This document shows, piece by piece, positions 30,718 to 40,087 of a DNA stretch of 41,331 nt. The DNA is from Verrucomicrobiota bacterium. GTDB taxonomy: Bacteria > Verrucomicrobiota > Verrucomicrobiia > Chthoniobacterales > UBA10450. The stretch is taken from positions 1 through 41,331 of the forward strand of contig QHPY01000083.1 of the NCBI GenBank assembly GCA_003219215.1, read 5' to 3'. The translations under genes and the position numbers were made by a program. The notes below the pieces were generated by a model that searched no databases, was not told the origin of the DNA, and saw only the letters and a list, made by a program, of their open reading frames with translations. Position 1 is the first letter of the stretch; each line of letters starts with the position of its first letter.

Positions 30718-31183
30718 AACTCACAGGCACGCTGTCGAGCACGTAGCGAGGTGTGCCGCTCCGGTGAGTTTGGGCGCTTTCCGTCATATTGCGAAGCGAC
30801 CGCGTGTTAAAGACCCGTGTCGCCGCGGGCGATGCCAGAGTCCACTCTGGTTCAGCGCTGGCAGGCACGACCAACACCTGTTGATCTTTGACGGCAACCG
30901 TCGCCGGCTGTGGCGTCTGATAAATCTTGAGTGAAATGACTGCCGCACAAACGAGCACAGCTGTAACCGCAACTGGATAAGAAGTAAGGGTTGAGAGGTT
31001 GAAGGAGAACGCGAAATCGCGGGCCCGATCGACACAAATACGCCAGAGCGGCTGCCGCAAAAGTTCATCGCGTTGCCGGCGATGAAATTCGTGCAGGAAA
31101 TTGTCGAAGTAACCGGGCGGCGGTTGTTCGTAGCGTTTCAACCGAAGCAGCTTCGTTATTTGGTTGTCGTTGAATTCGTCCAT
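30695..31183 (-). CDS. Membrane-anchored protein, putative anti-sigma factor
   Basis: This 162-residue protein lies 9 bp after the sigma factor gene. A charged cytosolic N-terminal part (about 1-60, LLRLKRYEQPPPGYFDNFLHEF) is followed by one membrane helix (about 70-87) and a periplasmic tail of about 75 residues. Position and topology fit an anti-sigma factor. The zinc HxxxCxxC motif common in such proteins is absent and there is no clear sequence match. It overlaps the pseudoprotease gene. Function is by context only. Confidence 0.6.
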   Translation of the reverse strand: MDEFNDNQITKLLRLKRYEQPPPGYFDNFLHEFHRRQRDELLRQPLWRICVDRARDFAFSFNLSTLTSYPVAVTAVLVCAAVISLKIYQTPQPATVAVKDQQVLVVPASAEPEWTLASPAATRVFNTRSLRNMTESAQTHRSGTPRYVLDSVPVSYETTFKF

Positions 31184-31192
31184 TGGCGTTGA

Positions 31193-31789
31193 TCAGGTGA
31201 CCGGATTTTTTCGAAACTCGTCTAGATAATTTTGCAGTTGCCGGTTGGCGTAGAATAGCCTGGATCGTACTGTGCCTTCTGAAACACGCAAGATTTTACT
31301 GATTTCTGCGTGGGGCATCCCCTGAATATGGAACATGGTGACCACTGCTCTGTGTTCATCAGACAATTTCATCATCGCCTCGTTCAACCTTTTTTGCAGC
31401 TCGGAGAGGTCGGCTTCCCGCACCGGACTGGTGGAGGCGGTGGCCTCGAGAAATTCCTTGTCGTTTTGAATGCTGGTATCGACATCGTCCAGGCTGAGCT
31501 GAAAACGACGGCCGCGCTTTTTGAGGAAATTCAGCGTCATGTTCACCGCGATCGAATGGATCCAGGTGTAAAAGGAAGACTTTCCGCGAAAACCACGGAT
31601 TGCCTTGTAAGCCTTGGCGAAAATGTCCTGCAACAGGTCGTTGGTGTCCTCGTGGTTCGAGGTCATGTTGTAGACCAAGCCGTAAAGACGCGGCGTGTAT
31701 TTCACCACCAGCTGATCGAAGGCGCTCGCGTCGCCTTCTTGCGTGCGCGCCACCAATTGCTGGTCTTCGTCGGTCCGAGGCTGGTCCAT
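31193..31789 (-). CDS. RNA polymerase ECF (sigma-70 family) sigma factor
   Basis: This is a 198-residue ECF sigma factor. Region 2 runs from about residue 8 to 78 (DQLVVKYTPRLYGLVYNMTSNHEDTNDLLQDIF..FRGKSSFYTWIHSIA). Region 4 covers about 130-185, with the helix-turn-helix MPHAEISKILRVSEGTVRSRLF. The ATG at 31789 is chosen because the domain starts just after it. The frame opens further up to ATG 31882, which would add 31 residues with no domain, and is only 18 bp from the metallopeptidase stop. It is followed by the anchored putative anti-sigma and the pseudoprotease on the same strand, suggesting one signal-transduction unit. No autoregulated promoter was identified. Confidence 0.9.
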   Translation of the reverse strand: MDQPRTDEDQQLVARTQEGDASAFDQLVVKYTPRLYGLVYNMTSNHEDTNDLLQDIFAKAYKAIRGFRGKSSFYTWIHSIAVNMTLNFLKKRGRRFQLSLDDVDTSIQNDKEFLEATASTSPVREADLSELQKRLNEAMMKLSDEHRAVVTMFHIQGMPHAEISKILRVSEGTVRSRLFYANRQLQNYLDEFRKNPVT

Positions 31790-31900
31790 CGCGTTTCTTT
31801 TAGACTTAACACCGGCATCCGACCCGGACGACAACAAATCGGTCAGGCGTCGAGCTGGCGGTAACGCGATCGCAGGATTCATCTTCTTCAAGCCGCGCGA

Positions 31901-32599
31901 TCAATCGCGCCGGTCGCGCATCGACATCAACCAAAGCAAGTTGCCCAGCGCGGCGATGAAGGCGGCGACGTAGGTCAGCGCGGCGGCGTTGAGCACGTTG
32001 TTCACCCCGGCGACTTCTTCGCCGGGCTGCACGATGTGCATTTGTTGCAGAATAATTTTCGCGCGCCGCGAAGCGTCAAATTCCACCGGCAACGTGATCA
32101 ATTGGAAGATGGCGAGGATGAGATAACAATAAATTCCGAGCGTGATCAGGCCCGCAATGCGGAACCAAAAGCCGCCGATGATAATGAATGGCAGCATCTG
32201 TGAAGCAACCATTGTCACCGGCACAATCGCCATTCGCGCTTTCAGCGGTGCGTACGCTTTCGAGTGCTGAATCGCATGCCCGGTCTCGTGCGCCGCGATC
32301 CCGAGAGCAGCAACCGATGGTGTGTTGTAAACGTTGGTCGAAAGACAAAGCTTCTTCTTTGTCGGATCGTAGTGGTCGCCGAGGAAATCGTTTGTTTCGA
32401 CAACATCGACATCGTGGATTTGCGCGGCCTGCAAAATCTCGCGCGCGCATTCGGCCCCTGTAATGTTCGAGCTGGCCCGGACTTTTCCCCAGCGATTGAA
32501 CGCCCCGGTCACCCGAATCTGCGCCCAGATTCCCAGAATTGCCGGAACAATCAGGTAGAGAAACCAGTGCTGACCGCCGAAGCCAATTGGGTAGAACAT
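31901..32599 (-). CDS. YugP-like membrane zinc metallopeptidase
   Basis: This 232-residue protein has the zinc motif HETGH (HExxH) in AAHETGHAIQHS. A hydrophobic N-terminal helix (about 12-28) and three more (about 135-155, 160-180, 208-226) follow. The segments ETNDFLGDHYDPTKKKLCLS and YNTPSVAALGIAAHE are typical of the YugP/DUF2268-type (Zn_peptidase_2) family of neutral membrane peptidases. No substrate is established. It is the first gene upstream of the sigma factor on the same strand, so co-transcription is possible. No truncation was seen. Confidence 0.85.
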   Translation of the reverse strand: MFYPIGFGGQHWFLYLIVPAILGIWAQIRVTGAFNRWGKVRASSNITGAECAREILQAAQIHDVDVVETNDFLGDHYDPTKKKLCLSTNVYNTPSVAALGIAAHETGHAIQHSKAYAPLKARMAIVPVTMVASQMLPFIIIGGFWFRIAGLITLGIYCYLILAIFQLITLPVEFDASRRAKIILQQMHIVQPGEEVAGVNNVLNAAALTYVAAFIAALGNLLWLMSMRDRRD

Positions 32600-32678
32600 G
32601 CCTGTGGTAATCTAATTGGTTAATTTAGACGCTCAACTGTGAGCTTCGTTCATTCCCCAGGGCTTTCGGCAGATGCGT

Positions 32679-32810
32679 TGTCATTCCGAACGGAGTGAGG
32701 CATCGCACAGAAATACGCGCGTGACGCCGATCGCCGATGATGCTCATTCGCGAACAAGAATACCACATCCTCCGCTTAGGAGATTCCTCGCGCTCGCTCG
32801 GAATGACGAC
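32679..32810. repeat. Dispersed palindromic element, copy B
   Basis: The left arm (TTGTCATTCCGAACGGAGTG) and the right arm (GATTCCTCGCGCTCGCTCGG then AATGACG) are inverted repeats about 75 bp apart, filling the gap between M24 peptidase and YugP-like genes. It belongs with copies at 19846-19931 and 34023-34134. No gene was seen in the gap. Confidence 0.7.
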
Positions 32811-32828
32811 ACGCGGAAAAGCGCGGGT

Positions 32829-33956
32829 TCAGATTTCCAACTGCTTCGGAAAACGCGAGAGAATCTTGCAGCCGGTCTTCGTCACTACGACCACGTCTTC
32901 ATGCCGGACTCCGCCGAGTCCGGGATAATAAAGTCCCGGCTCGACCGTCAGCACTTGTCGATCTTTCAGGGTCACCTTTTGCAGCCGCGGATATTCATGG
33001 ATCTCCAGGCCGAGCCCGTGGCCGGTGCCGTGGAAAAATCCAACGTGTTTCCCTTTGCGAACTTCGGTGGGATAGCCGCGCTTCTTGAAAAGCTGCTGGA
33101 TCGCCTTGTGAATTTTCATTCCGTCGATCCCGGCTTTGATTTCCCGGAGCGCGAGCTCCTGCCCTTCCTTCACGGTCTCCCAGAGCTTGCGTTGCGCTTC
33201 ACTAGCGCGTCCGCGCACGACGGTGCGCGTCAAATCGCCCCAGTAACCGGTCTTCGCGTCGCGCGGGAAAATATCGAGGATGATCAAAGAATTAGAGTAG
33301 AGCGGACCGAACCCGCGCTCGTGCGGATCGCAAGCTTGATCGCCGCCGGCCACGATGGTGTTCGTCGGCGTTCCACCGGCACGTAGCATTGCGGAATCGA
33401 TTTCCGCGCGCAGCATTTCGGAGGTGAGCGTCTTGCCTGACCAGCGCAATTTTTTTCCAGACGGTTTCGACGCTTTCAAAACTTCCATCGCGCGCGCAAG
33501 TCCAGCTCCAGTGATGCGTAACGCGCGGCCGATTAACTTCAGCTCATCATCCGTTTTCGCTTCGCGCTCTGGCCAGAACAGGCCGTTGGTCGTCGCAAGA
33601 TCGACATCGTCCTTCGCGAGCGCGCGGGCGTAGCCGAGCGGAAAATTTGCCGGAACCACGGCGCTTTTTACGCCGCGCTTACGGAGAAAATGCGCCAGCA
33701 CTTTTTCATAAGGCGGCGCTTGTCTTGCTTTGCCCTGCACTTCTCGCTCGAGTTGGTTGAACGAAACAAACTCGTCGACCTTGGCCGTCCTTCGGCCGCG
33801 ATCCATCTCGAGATCGCTCAAAACGATTGTGCGCTTTCCATTTTGCTCGAGAAAAATGAACGGATCGCCCGCCAAGAATTTCGTCGCGTAAAGCATGTCC
33901 GCATCGATGTCGCTTGGCGCGACAATGAGTCGCGTTTCGTTATTCGTTTTCGCCAT
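32829..33956 (-). CDS. M24-family metallopeptidase (Xaa-Pro aminopeptidase-like)
   Basis: This is a 375-residue protein. The N-terminal half is a creatinase-type domain (ending about 140). The pita-bread domain carries the five metal ligands in order: Asp in LIILDIFP, Asp in GDLTRTV, His in GTGHGLG, Glu in TVEPGLYY and Glu in RHEDVVV. It should bind two divalent metals and remove N-terminal residues, often before Pro. The ATG at 33956 is chosen; upstream codons in the open frame overlap a hairpin. Two exact words (32956, 33597) lie inside. Confidence 0.92.
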   Translation of the reverse strand: MAKTNNETRLIVAPSDIDADMLYATKFLAGDPFIFLEQNGKRTIVLSDLEMDRGRRTAKVDEFVSFNQLEREVQGKARQAPPYEKVLAHFLRKRGVKSAVVPANFPLGYARALAKDDVDLATTNGLFWPEREAKTDDELKLIGRALRITGAGLARAMEVLKASKPSGKKLRWSGKTLTSEMLRAEIDSAMLRAGGTPTNTIVAGGDQACDPHERGFGPLYSNSLIILDIFPRDAKTGYWGDLTRTVVRGRASEAQRKLWETVKEGQELALREIKAGIDGMKIHKAIQQLFKKRGYPTEVRKGKHVGFFHGTGHGLGLEIHEYPRLQKVTLKDRQVLTVEPGLYYPGLGGVRHEDVVVVTKTGCKILSRFPKQLEI

Positions 33957-33974
33957 ACTGCTGTGCAATTGTAG

Positions 33975-33993
33975 GGCAAGCGCACCGCTTGCC
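33975..33993. repeat. Perfect 8-bp hairpin in the 5' region of the M24 gene
   Basis: GGCAAGCG-CAC-CGCTTGCC is a perfect inverted repeat located 19 bp upstream of the M24 ATG. It may be an operator, a repeat, or an RNA hairpin in the leader. A shorter related stretch (GTGGCAAGCGG) appears near 37790. Confidence 0.5.
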
Positions 33994-34022
33994 AACTAAA
34001 ACAGCGAATCGTTACCACGGAC

Positions 34023-34134
34023 GTGTCGTCCCGAGCGCAAGCGAGGGATCTCCTAATCGGAGCCTGGATCACACAAGCTAGTGAGCGTGATCAACGAGTC
34101 TGTGAGAGATTTCTCGCTCCGCTCGAAATGACAG
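34023..34134. repeat. Dispersed palindromic element, copy C
   Basis: The left arm (GTCGTCCCGAGCGCAAGCGA, then GGGATCTCC) and the right arm (GAGATTTCTCGCTCCGCTCG then AAATGAC) form an imperfect palindrome in the gap after the ABC gene. It belongs with copies A (19846) and B (32679). Confidence 0.65.
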
Positions 34135-34136
34135 AA

Positions 34137-37100
34137 CTACGTTCGTCGCACTTCGAGCTGCCGGCGCAGGATCAAATAGAGCAAACCGAGCAGGCCAAAC
34201 GTGGATCCAATCAGCACAATCGTGTTGAAAACAAAGACACTGACCTTGACTCCGAGGTAACGTTTTTCCGCGCCGAAGAAAACATTTGGCCGGCTGCCGC
34301 GGCGATAATCACTTTGCTCCATCTCCGCATTTGAAATCAGATCGGAAACTTTTTGGTTCACGTAAACCTGCTCGGCGGTGATCGTTCCCTTCGCGTTCTT
34401 AAAGGCGGCCGAATCAAACGACCGTTTTCGATCGAGCACTTGATCAACCTGCTTGAGATAATGATCGAGCTCGTCGGGCGACTTCGCTTCGAGCCCGGAC
34501 AAAAACGCCAGAACTTCTTTCAGCTCATCGAGCCGCTTCCCTTCGGCCACGTCCTGTCGATGTTTCGCGACGATGGAATCGATTTCGCGCTGCGAGCGCT
34601 CCTGTCGGGAAGTCAGTGGATTAAGTTTCGATTGCGCTACGATCACCTCTTCGTACGACCAGCGCATCGGAATAAACTGACAGACGAACGGCACCTGCAA
34701 TTTGCTGTCCATTTTTTTGCTGCGGTCTTTGGTCGGATGTTCCTGAAACCAGCGCGTCAGCGAATAAACCAGGCTGAGGTTACGGTTCATGTCTTCGTAT
34801 TTAATTAGAGCGCCGCTCATTAGAATCTGCGGAATCAAAACCAGCGGCACGATGTTGGCCGCGGTTTTGGCGTCAGAAACGAGCGACGAAACGAGAAGGC
34901 CGAGCGCAAGACTGCCGACTGCGGTCATGAACATCAACGCCAGATGCACCCAAAACATGCCCCGAACCTCGAGGACGTAATTGCCGATCAAGACGAACAG
35001 CACGCATTGGATCAGTGCGAAAACCGACAATGAAGACATCTTGGCAAAGATGTAATACGGCAATCGGACGTCGAGATTGCGCTCGCGCTGGAGCGTTGGC
35101 CGATCGCGGATGATGTCGTCGGCGCTGTTGGTCAGCGAAAGAAACATCGCCACCAACAATCCAAGAAAAAGATATGTCGGAATGTGGAAGGCCGACGCGA
35201 AATCGTATTTCCCGCTTTCCGAATAACGCAGGAGCGAGCCGATCAAAAGCGCCAGCACCGGCGCGGCGCAGGTGGTGATCCAAATATTCGCGCGGTTACG
35301 CAACTTACTGATGAACGAGCGCCGCATCAGCGCGCGGAACTGCGTCCACTCGTCGTGCCACCGAATCGGCCCGCGTTTTCGTTTTTGCACCGGTGCCGAT
35401 GGCAGCAGCGGCGCTTGTTCGCGGCGCAACGAAACTTGTTTGACGTCTTGGATCAGGCGAAACGCTTCGTACTTGTCGCGCCAGAACTCCGGCGAATAAC
35501 GGCGCGCCGCCACCAACTGGCCGCGGCTGTTCTCCTCGTAAATAATGTCGCCGCTCAAATCGCGCAGCGGCGTTTCCAGTACGTCAAAGATAAATTCCGG
35601 TCGCGTCGTCCCGCACGACGGACAGGCACCGAGATCCGCGCCGAACTGGTGCTGGTGTTCGGCTTCGGCAAAATAGCGAAGCATTTCCGTCGGCGTCCCG
35701 AAAAAGACCAGCCGGCCGCCTTTGTCGAGCAGGAGCGCCTTGTGAAATAATTGGAACAGCTTCGAGCTCGGCTGGTGGATGGTGACGATGATGATTTTGT
35801 TGTGCGCCATCGATCGAATGATCTCGAGGACGTGTTCGGAATCTTTAGATGAAAGACCCGACGTCGGCTCGTCGAAAAGATAAACGTCCGACATTCCGAT
35901 CATATCGAGGCCGATGTTGAGTCGTTTGCGCTCGCCGCCGCTCAACGTCTTTTTGATCGCGGCCCCGACGACCGCGTCGCGGCGTTCGCCCAACCCAAGC
36001 TCGACCAGTTTCGCTTCCAGTCGGCGCATTCGATCGCGCCGCGAAAGATGGGGCGAACGAATCGCGGCTGCGAATTGCAAATTCTCACCGATCGTCAAAT
36101 GCTCGTCGAACGCGTCCTCTTGCGGAATGTAGCTGATGTATTTTTTGAGATCGTCCACGTTCGGATAAAGCGAACGCCCATTCAGAAAAATCTGCCCGCT
36201 CGTCGGCTGAAGTTGTCCGGCGAGCACTCTGAGCAACGTGCTTTTGCCCGAACCGCTCGCACCCATCACGCACACCAGCTCCCCACGCGTCAGTGCAAAT
36301 GAATTTCCTTCCAGACCGGTGTCGCCGCTGCTGAAACGATGCGTCACCTCGCTCACCTCGAGCGTGCGAATGATGTTGCGCTCTTCCTCGATGATGCGCT
36401 CGGAAAAATTGCAGCGCAGGAATTGTCCGACGTCGATCCGGATCGTGTCGCAATCCTTCAGGGGATATGTGGATCTTACCGCCACATCGCCGACCATGAT
36501 CGGACGGTCCGCTTCGATCACTTCCAATTGGCCGACGCGTTGGTCATAATCGCAGAAAATTTTCAGCAAGACGTCGCCGCTCGTTCCGGGCGACAGCAAA
36601 ATGTCGTCGGGCTGCAATCGGCTCGGATCGTTCGAAACCAAATATTCCGATTTCGAGGCCTTGAGTTGAAACCGGCCACCGAACGCGCGTGCCCGCCGGC
36701 GCAGATCGCTCAAATCCATTTCGCTGTCGTTGTGGAAAAGAATTTTGTCGTCGAGCGCCGCTTCCACCTGCGCGCCGGATTTGAGTTTCACGCCATTGAG
36801 CACCGCATCGACGTCGCGCAATGCTTTTACCCGCACTTTCAATCCGAACGCGATCTCAAGCGCGCTTTCGCGAGTCCGCGCGCGCTCGAGACCGACTTCG
36901 TCCGCGTCTTTATTGACCCGAATGAAAATTTGCGGAACGGAAACGTTTTTCTTGGCGTTGAAATACTGGGCCAGCTCCTGATAGGTCAACACGTTGTCGC
37001 CCACTAAGATTCGCTGCCCCTGATAAATTCGGCAGAATCCGCCGCGCACCAGCGGCCGGCCGCGCACGGAAACATTTTGGCTGCTGTAATTCTTGAGCAG

Positions 37101-37751
37101 GATCAGGTCGCGATAGCGAAACGCCATCAACCGATCGCTCTCCGCCAGATTTTTCATTCGCACGTCCGCTTTTCCGTTGCTCGCAAACGAGAGCGATTCC
37201 AAAGGCGACGCGCCGCGCTGATAAATCGACGGGTCGGCATCTTCGGACGCGTTCAATTGGTAAACGATGTCGATCGCCTGCGCCGCCATGCCGAGTTGCG
37301 ACATAAACGAATAAAACGCGACCACCTGTTCCTGTTTCAGCCCGGCCTGCGAAATGAGATCGTAAAGTTGGACGCCGAGCATGATTTTGCGCTCGGTCGT
37401 CAACTGCATGCCCAGCTTTTGCGCCATCGCCGACAGATCTTGCTGCTCGTAAAGCGCTTGCCGGAAAAGTTGGCGGAGCTCTGAATAAACGGCTTCGGGA
37501 TAATCGTACCGCAAAAATCCGAGACTCGAGTCAATTTCTTCTTCCAGCAGGACGCCGTCGGCTTTGGAAAAACTCGCCAACACCTGGATCAGCACCGGCA
37601 ACAAGTTCGGACCTTCCGAAACGCTGCGCGGCTTGCGCAACGCGCGCCGCATCAAGCGCCGGCCCTGCCGCCGGACGCGATACGCGAACGGCGTTACCTT
37701 TTGCACCGCGCGATCCAGTTTTTCCGCGACCGTTGAAACGAGCTGAGTCAT
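34137..37751 (-). CDS. TerB-like / FHA-like / ABCG-type ABC transporter fusion
   Basis: This is a 1204-residue protein. Residues about 45-135 look like a TerB domain (LLPVLIQVLASFSKADGVLLEEE...MAQKLGMQL). A beta-rich, FHA-like region follows (about 220-470, RGRPLVRGGFCRIYQGQRILVGDN). The ABC domain has Walker A GASGSGKST near 497-505, signature LSGGERKRLN and Walker B VYLFDEPTSGLSS, of the ABCG type. A four-Cys-free CPSCG segment and a permease domain with about six helices complete it. Rv1747-like FHA-ABC exporters are the nearest known architecture. Substrate is unknown; an export role with regulation by the N-terminal modules is inference. The ATG is at 37751. Confidence 0.8.
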   Translation of the reverse strand: MTQLVSTVAEKLDRAVQKVTPFAYRVRRQGRRLMRRALRKPRSVSEGPNLLPVLIQVLASFSKADGVLLEEEIDSSLGFLRYDYPEAVYSELRQLFRQALYEQQDLSAMAQKLGMQLTTERKIMLGVQLYDLISQAGLKQEQVVAFYSFMSQLGMAAQAIDIVYQLNASEDADPSIYQRGASPLESLSFASNGKADVRMKNLAESDRLMAFRYRDLILLKNYSSQNVSVRGRPLVRGGFCRIYQGQRILVGDNVLTYQELAQYFNAKKNVSVPQIFIRVNKDADEVGLERARTRESALEIAFGLKVRVKALRDVDAVLNGVKLKSGAQVEAALDDKILFHNDSEMDLSDLRRRARAFGGRFQLKASKSEYLVSNDPSRLQPDDILLSPGTSGDVLLKIFCDYDQRVGQLEVIEADRPIMVGDVAVRSTYPLKDCDTIRIDVGQFLRCNFSERIIEEERNIIRTLEVSEVTHRFSSGDTGLEGNSFALTRGELVCVMGASGSGKSTLLRVLAGQLQPTSGQIFLNGRSLYPNVDDLKKYISYIPQEDAFDEHLTIGENLQFAAAIRSPHLSRRDRMRRLEAKLVELGLGERRDAVVGAAIKKTLSGGERKRLNIGLDMIGMSDVYLFDEPTSGLSSKDSEHVLEIIRSMAHNKIIIVTIHQPSSKLFQLFHKALLLDKGGRLVFFGTPTEMLRYFAEAEHQHQFGADLGACPSCGTTRPEFIFDVLETPLRDLSGDIIYEENSRGQLVAARRYSPEFWRDKYEAFRLIQDVKQVSLRREQAPLLPSAPVQKRKRGPIRWHDEWTQFRALMRRSFISKLRNRANIWITTCAAPVLALLIGSLLRYSESGKYDFASAFHIPTYLFLGLLVAMFLSLTNSADDIIRDRPTLQRERNLDVRLPYYIFAKMSSLSVFALIQCVLFVLIGNYVLEVRGMFWVHLALMFMTAVGSLALGLLVSSLVSDAKTAANIVPLVLIPQILMSGALIKYEDMNRNLSLVYSLTRWFQEHPTKDRSKKMDSKLQVPFVCQFIPMRWSYEEVIVAQSKLNPLTSRQERSQREIDSIVAKHRQDVAEGKRLDELKEVLAFLSGLEAKSPDELDHYLKQVDQVLDRKRSFDSAAFKNAKGTITAEQVYVNQKVSDLISNAEMEQSDYRRGSRPNVFFGAEKRYLGVKVSVFVFNTIVLIGSTFGLLGLLYLILRRQLEVRRT

Positions 37752-37859
37752 GCAGGGATTTGGAACCCGCCTTTGCTTAAAGCTACGGCGTGGCAAGCGG
37801 GAATTTTACCGCGATTAAGAAACTAAGCAATGCATCGGCTCGCCTGATCCTTGCTTATC

Positions 37860-37887
37860 TCGTCACTTGTCACATGTCACTGGTCAC
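37860..37887. repeat. Tandem heptamers NNGTCAC x4 upstream of ftsH
   Basis: TCGTCAC, TTGTCAC, ATGTCAC and TGGTCAC lie head to tail in the 251 bp gap between the divergent ABC and ftsH genes. They resemble heptameric short tandem repeats (STRR-like) or an operator array. The rest of the gap shows no gene and no convincing promoter boxes. Confidence 0.6.
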
Positions 37888-38002
37888 TTTTTCTAAAAAA
37901 TGGCAGTCCAGCTCGATAGTGCCAGTGCGGCCCGCACCCTGCTTTTTTTGCAATGCCAGACGTTCATGGTAGCCTCTCTTTTCGATAGTAATCGCACCCC
38001 TT

Positions 38003-40039
38003 ATGCCACAATCCGATCGTAACTCCCAACGCGAGAACAAGCCCCGCGGCAACGAGCCGAGCTTCAACTGGCGCGGCGTCATCCTGATCGCGGTCGCTTT
38101 CGGCTTTTTCGCCCTGGCGATGCTCTTCTGGCGCGGGAATTATCCGCAGCTCGAAGACGTTCCCTACAATCGCTTCCTCGAGCTGCTCGAGAACAAGCAA
38201 ATCGTGAACGACAAAAATGCGCCGCTCACTTTGTACGTCGAGGAAGGTCAGCCCACCCAACAGCTGCGCGGCAAATACATCAAGCAGGGCACCGGCGGCG
38301 CGCAAAACATGGAGTTGCCGTTTCGCACCGTCGTTTATCTCAATTTCACCAGCAATTTGCAGGACAAGCTCGCCGCTGCCGGAATTCAACCGGCCATCCG
38401 TTCCGAATCGCATCCGTTCGGCCAGGCACTCTTGAGCTTCGGCCCAGTGCTGTTTCTGCTCGCACTTCTCTATTTTCTTTTCCGCCAGCAAATCCGCATG
38501 GCTGGCAAAGGCGCGCTCAACTTCGGCAAATCGAAAGCGCGCATGCTGGCGCGTGACAAAAACAAAATCACGTTCAAGGACGTCGCCGGCGTCGAGGAAG
38601 CCAAGGATGAAGTCCAGGAGCTGGTTGAGTTTCTGCGCGACCCGAAAAAATTTCAGAAACTCGGCGGCCGAATTCCGAAAGGCGTACTGCTAGTCGGCCC
38701 TCCGGGCACCGGCAAAACTTTGCTCGCCCGCGCGATCGCCGGCGAAGCCGACGTTCCGTTCTTCTCCATCAGCGGCTCCGATTTCGTGGAAATGTTTGTC
38801 GGCGTCGGCGCGAGCCGCGTCCGCGATATGTTCGAGCAGGGCAAGAAATCAGCGCCCTGCATCATTTTCATCGACGAAATCGACGCGGTCGGCCGTCATC
38901 GCGGTCACGGTGTTGGCGGCGGACACGACGAGCGCGAGCAAACGCTGAATGCATTGCTGGTCGAGATGGACGGCTTCGACACGCAGGAAGGTGTCATCAT
39001 CATCGCCGCGACCAACCGCCCCGATGTTCTCGATCCGGCGTTGCTGCGTCCGGGACGTTTCGATCGACAAATCACGGTCAATCTTCCCGACGTGAAAGGC
39101 CGCGAAGAAATTTTGCGGGTGCACTCGAAGAAAGTGAAACTCGCGGAAGGTGTCGATCTTGCGGTAGTCGCGCGCGGCACGCCCGGTTACTCCGGCGCCG
39201 AGCTGGCCAACGTCATCAACGAAGCAGCATTGCTCGCTGCGCGTCGCGGATTAAAAGGAATCACACTCGCGGAGCTGGAAGAGGCGCGTGACAAAGTCCG
39301 TTGGGGCAAGGAACGCCGCAGTCTCGCGCTCAGCGAAAAAGAAAAACAAAACACCGCTTATCACGAAGCCGGTCATGCATTGTTGCTCGAACTGCTGCCG
39401 CACACTGAGCCGCTTCACAAGGTGACCATCATCCCGCGCGGTCCGTCGCTTGGATCGACCATGTGGTTGCCGGAGGAAGACAAATACACCAATCGCAAAA
39501 ACGAATTGCTCGCCAGTCTGGCTGTGAAAATGGGCGGCCGCGTCGCGGAGGAAATTGTTTTCGGCGACGTCACCACCGGCGCCGCCGGTGACATCAAGAT
39601 GGCGACCGCCATGGCCCGCAAGATGGTTTGCGAATGGGGCATGAGCGAAAAGCTCGGCATGGTCGAGTACGGCGAGCATGAAGATTACGTTTTCCTCGGC
39701 CGCGAACTGACCCGCAATCGCGATTATAGCGAAGCCACCGCCGAAGAGATCGATCGCGAAGTGCGCCGCTTGCTCGATGACGCGTACCAGACCGCCAAAC
39801 AAGCGCTCATCGCCAATCGCGATCACCTCGACGCGATCGCCAAAACGTTGCTCGAATACGAAACGCTCGACGGCTCGCAGATTAAGGAATTGATCGAGTA
39901 CGGCGAATTGCGAAATCCGCCGCCGACGGTGACACCGACTTCCGGTGAAAAAATGCCGCCCGAAAAACCGCCACGTCAGGTCGTCATCGGTCCCGAGGCC
40001 CCGCCCCTCCCCGGCGCTCTCGGCGGTGCACCGGCGTAG
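38003..40039 (+). CDS. ftsH: ATP-dependent zinc metalloprotease FtsH
   Basis: This is a 678-residue protein. Two membrane helices (about 25-43 and 139-157) flank a periplasmic domain. The AAA domain has Walker A GPPGTGKT at 232-239, the pore motif [15 protein letters not shown], Walker [12 protein letters not shown] and an arginine-finger SRH-like RPGRFDR. The protease site is HEAGH at 454-458. The C-terminus is Pro-rich. It degrades unneeded membrane proteins and some cytosolic ones. The ATG at 38003 starts a coding frame of normal family length. An exact word copy at 39151 encodes VDL. Confidence 0.97.
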   Translation: MPQSDRNSQRENKPRGNEPSFNWRGVILIAVAFGFFALAMLFWRGNYPQLEDVPYNRFLELLENKQIVNDKNAPLTLYVEEGQPTQQLRGKYIKQGTGGAQNMELPFRTVVYLNFTSNLQDKLAAAGIQPAIRSESHPFGQALLSFGPVLFLLALLYFLFRQQIRMAGKGALNFGKSKARMLARDKNKITFKDVAGVEEAKDEVQELVEFLRDPKKFQKLGGRIPKGVLLVGPPGTGKTLLARAIAGEADVPFFSISGSDFVEMFVGVGASRVRDMFEQGKKSAPCIIFIDEIDAVGRHRGHGVGGGHDEREQTLNALLVEMDGFDTQEGVIIIAATNRPDVLDPALLRPGRFDRQITVNLPDVKGREEILRVHSKKVKLAEGVDLAVVARGTPGYSGAELANVINEAALLAARRGLKGITLAELEEARDKVRWGKERRSLALSEKEKQNTAYHEAGHALLLELLPHTEPLHKVTIIPRGPSLGSTMWLPEEDKYTNRKNELLASLAVKMGGRVAEEIVFGDVTTGAAGDIKMATAMARKMVCEWGMSEKLGMVEYGEHEDYVFLGRELTRNRDYSEATAEEIDREVRRLLDDAYQTAKQALIANRDHLDAIAKTLLEYETLDGSQIKELIEYGELRNPPPTVTPTSGEKMPPEKPPRQVVIGPEAPPLPGALGGAPA

Positions 40040-40049
40040 GTTCGCAGTG

Positions 40050-40072
40050 TTAGACGAAACTTTTTCGTCTAA
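40050..40072 (+). terminator. Perfect hairpin after ftsH
   Basis: TTAGACGAAA-CTT-TTTCGTCTAA is a perfect 10 bp inverted repeat 10 bp after the ftsH stop. It lacks a following T-run, but its position and the start of the next gene at 40088 suggest a terminator or processing hairpin. Confidence 0.5.
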
Positions 40073-40087
40073 TTCCCCTCAGAATTA

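Noticed and set aside
32673-33386. 237-codon plus frame over the M24 gene
   Set aside because: It begins in the palindromic element and then runs antisense to the M24 peptidase, which has all its metal ligands.
37752-38002. CRISPR-like array upstream of ftsH
   Set aside because: The repeats are 7 bp and contiguous with no spacers, so this is a short tandem repeat.
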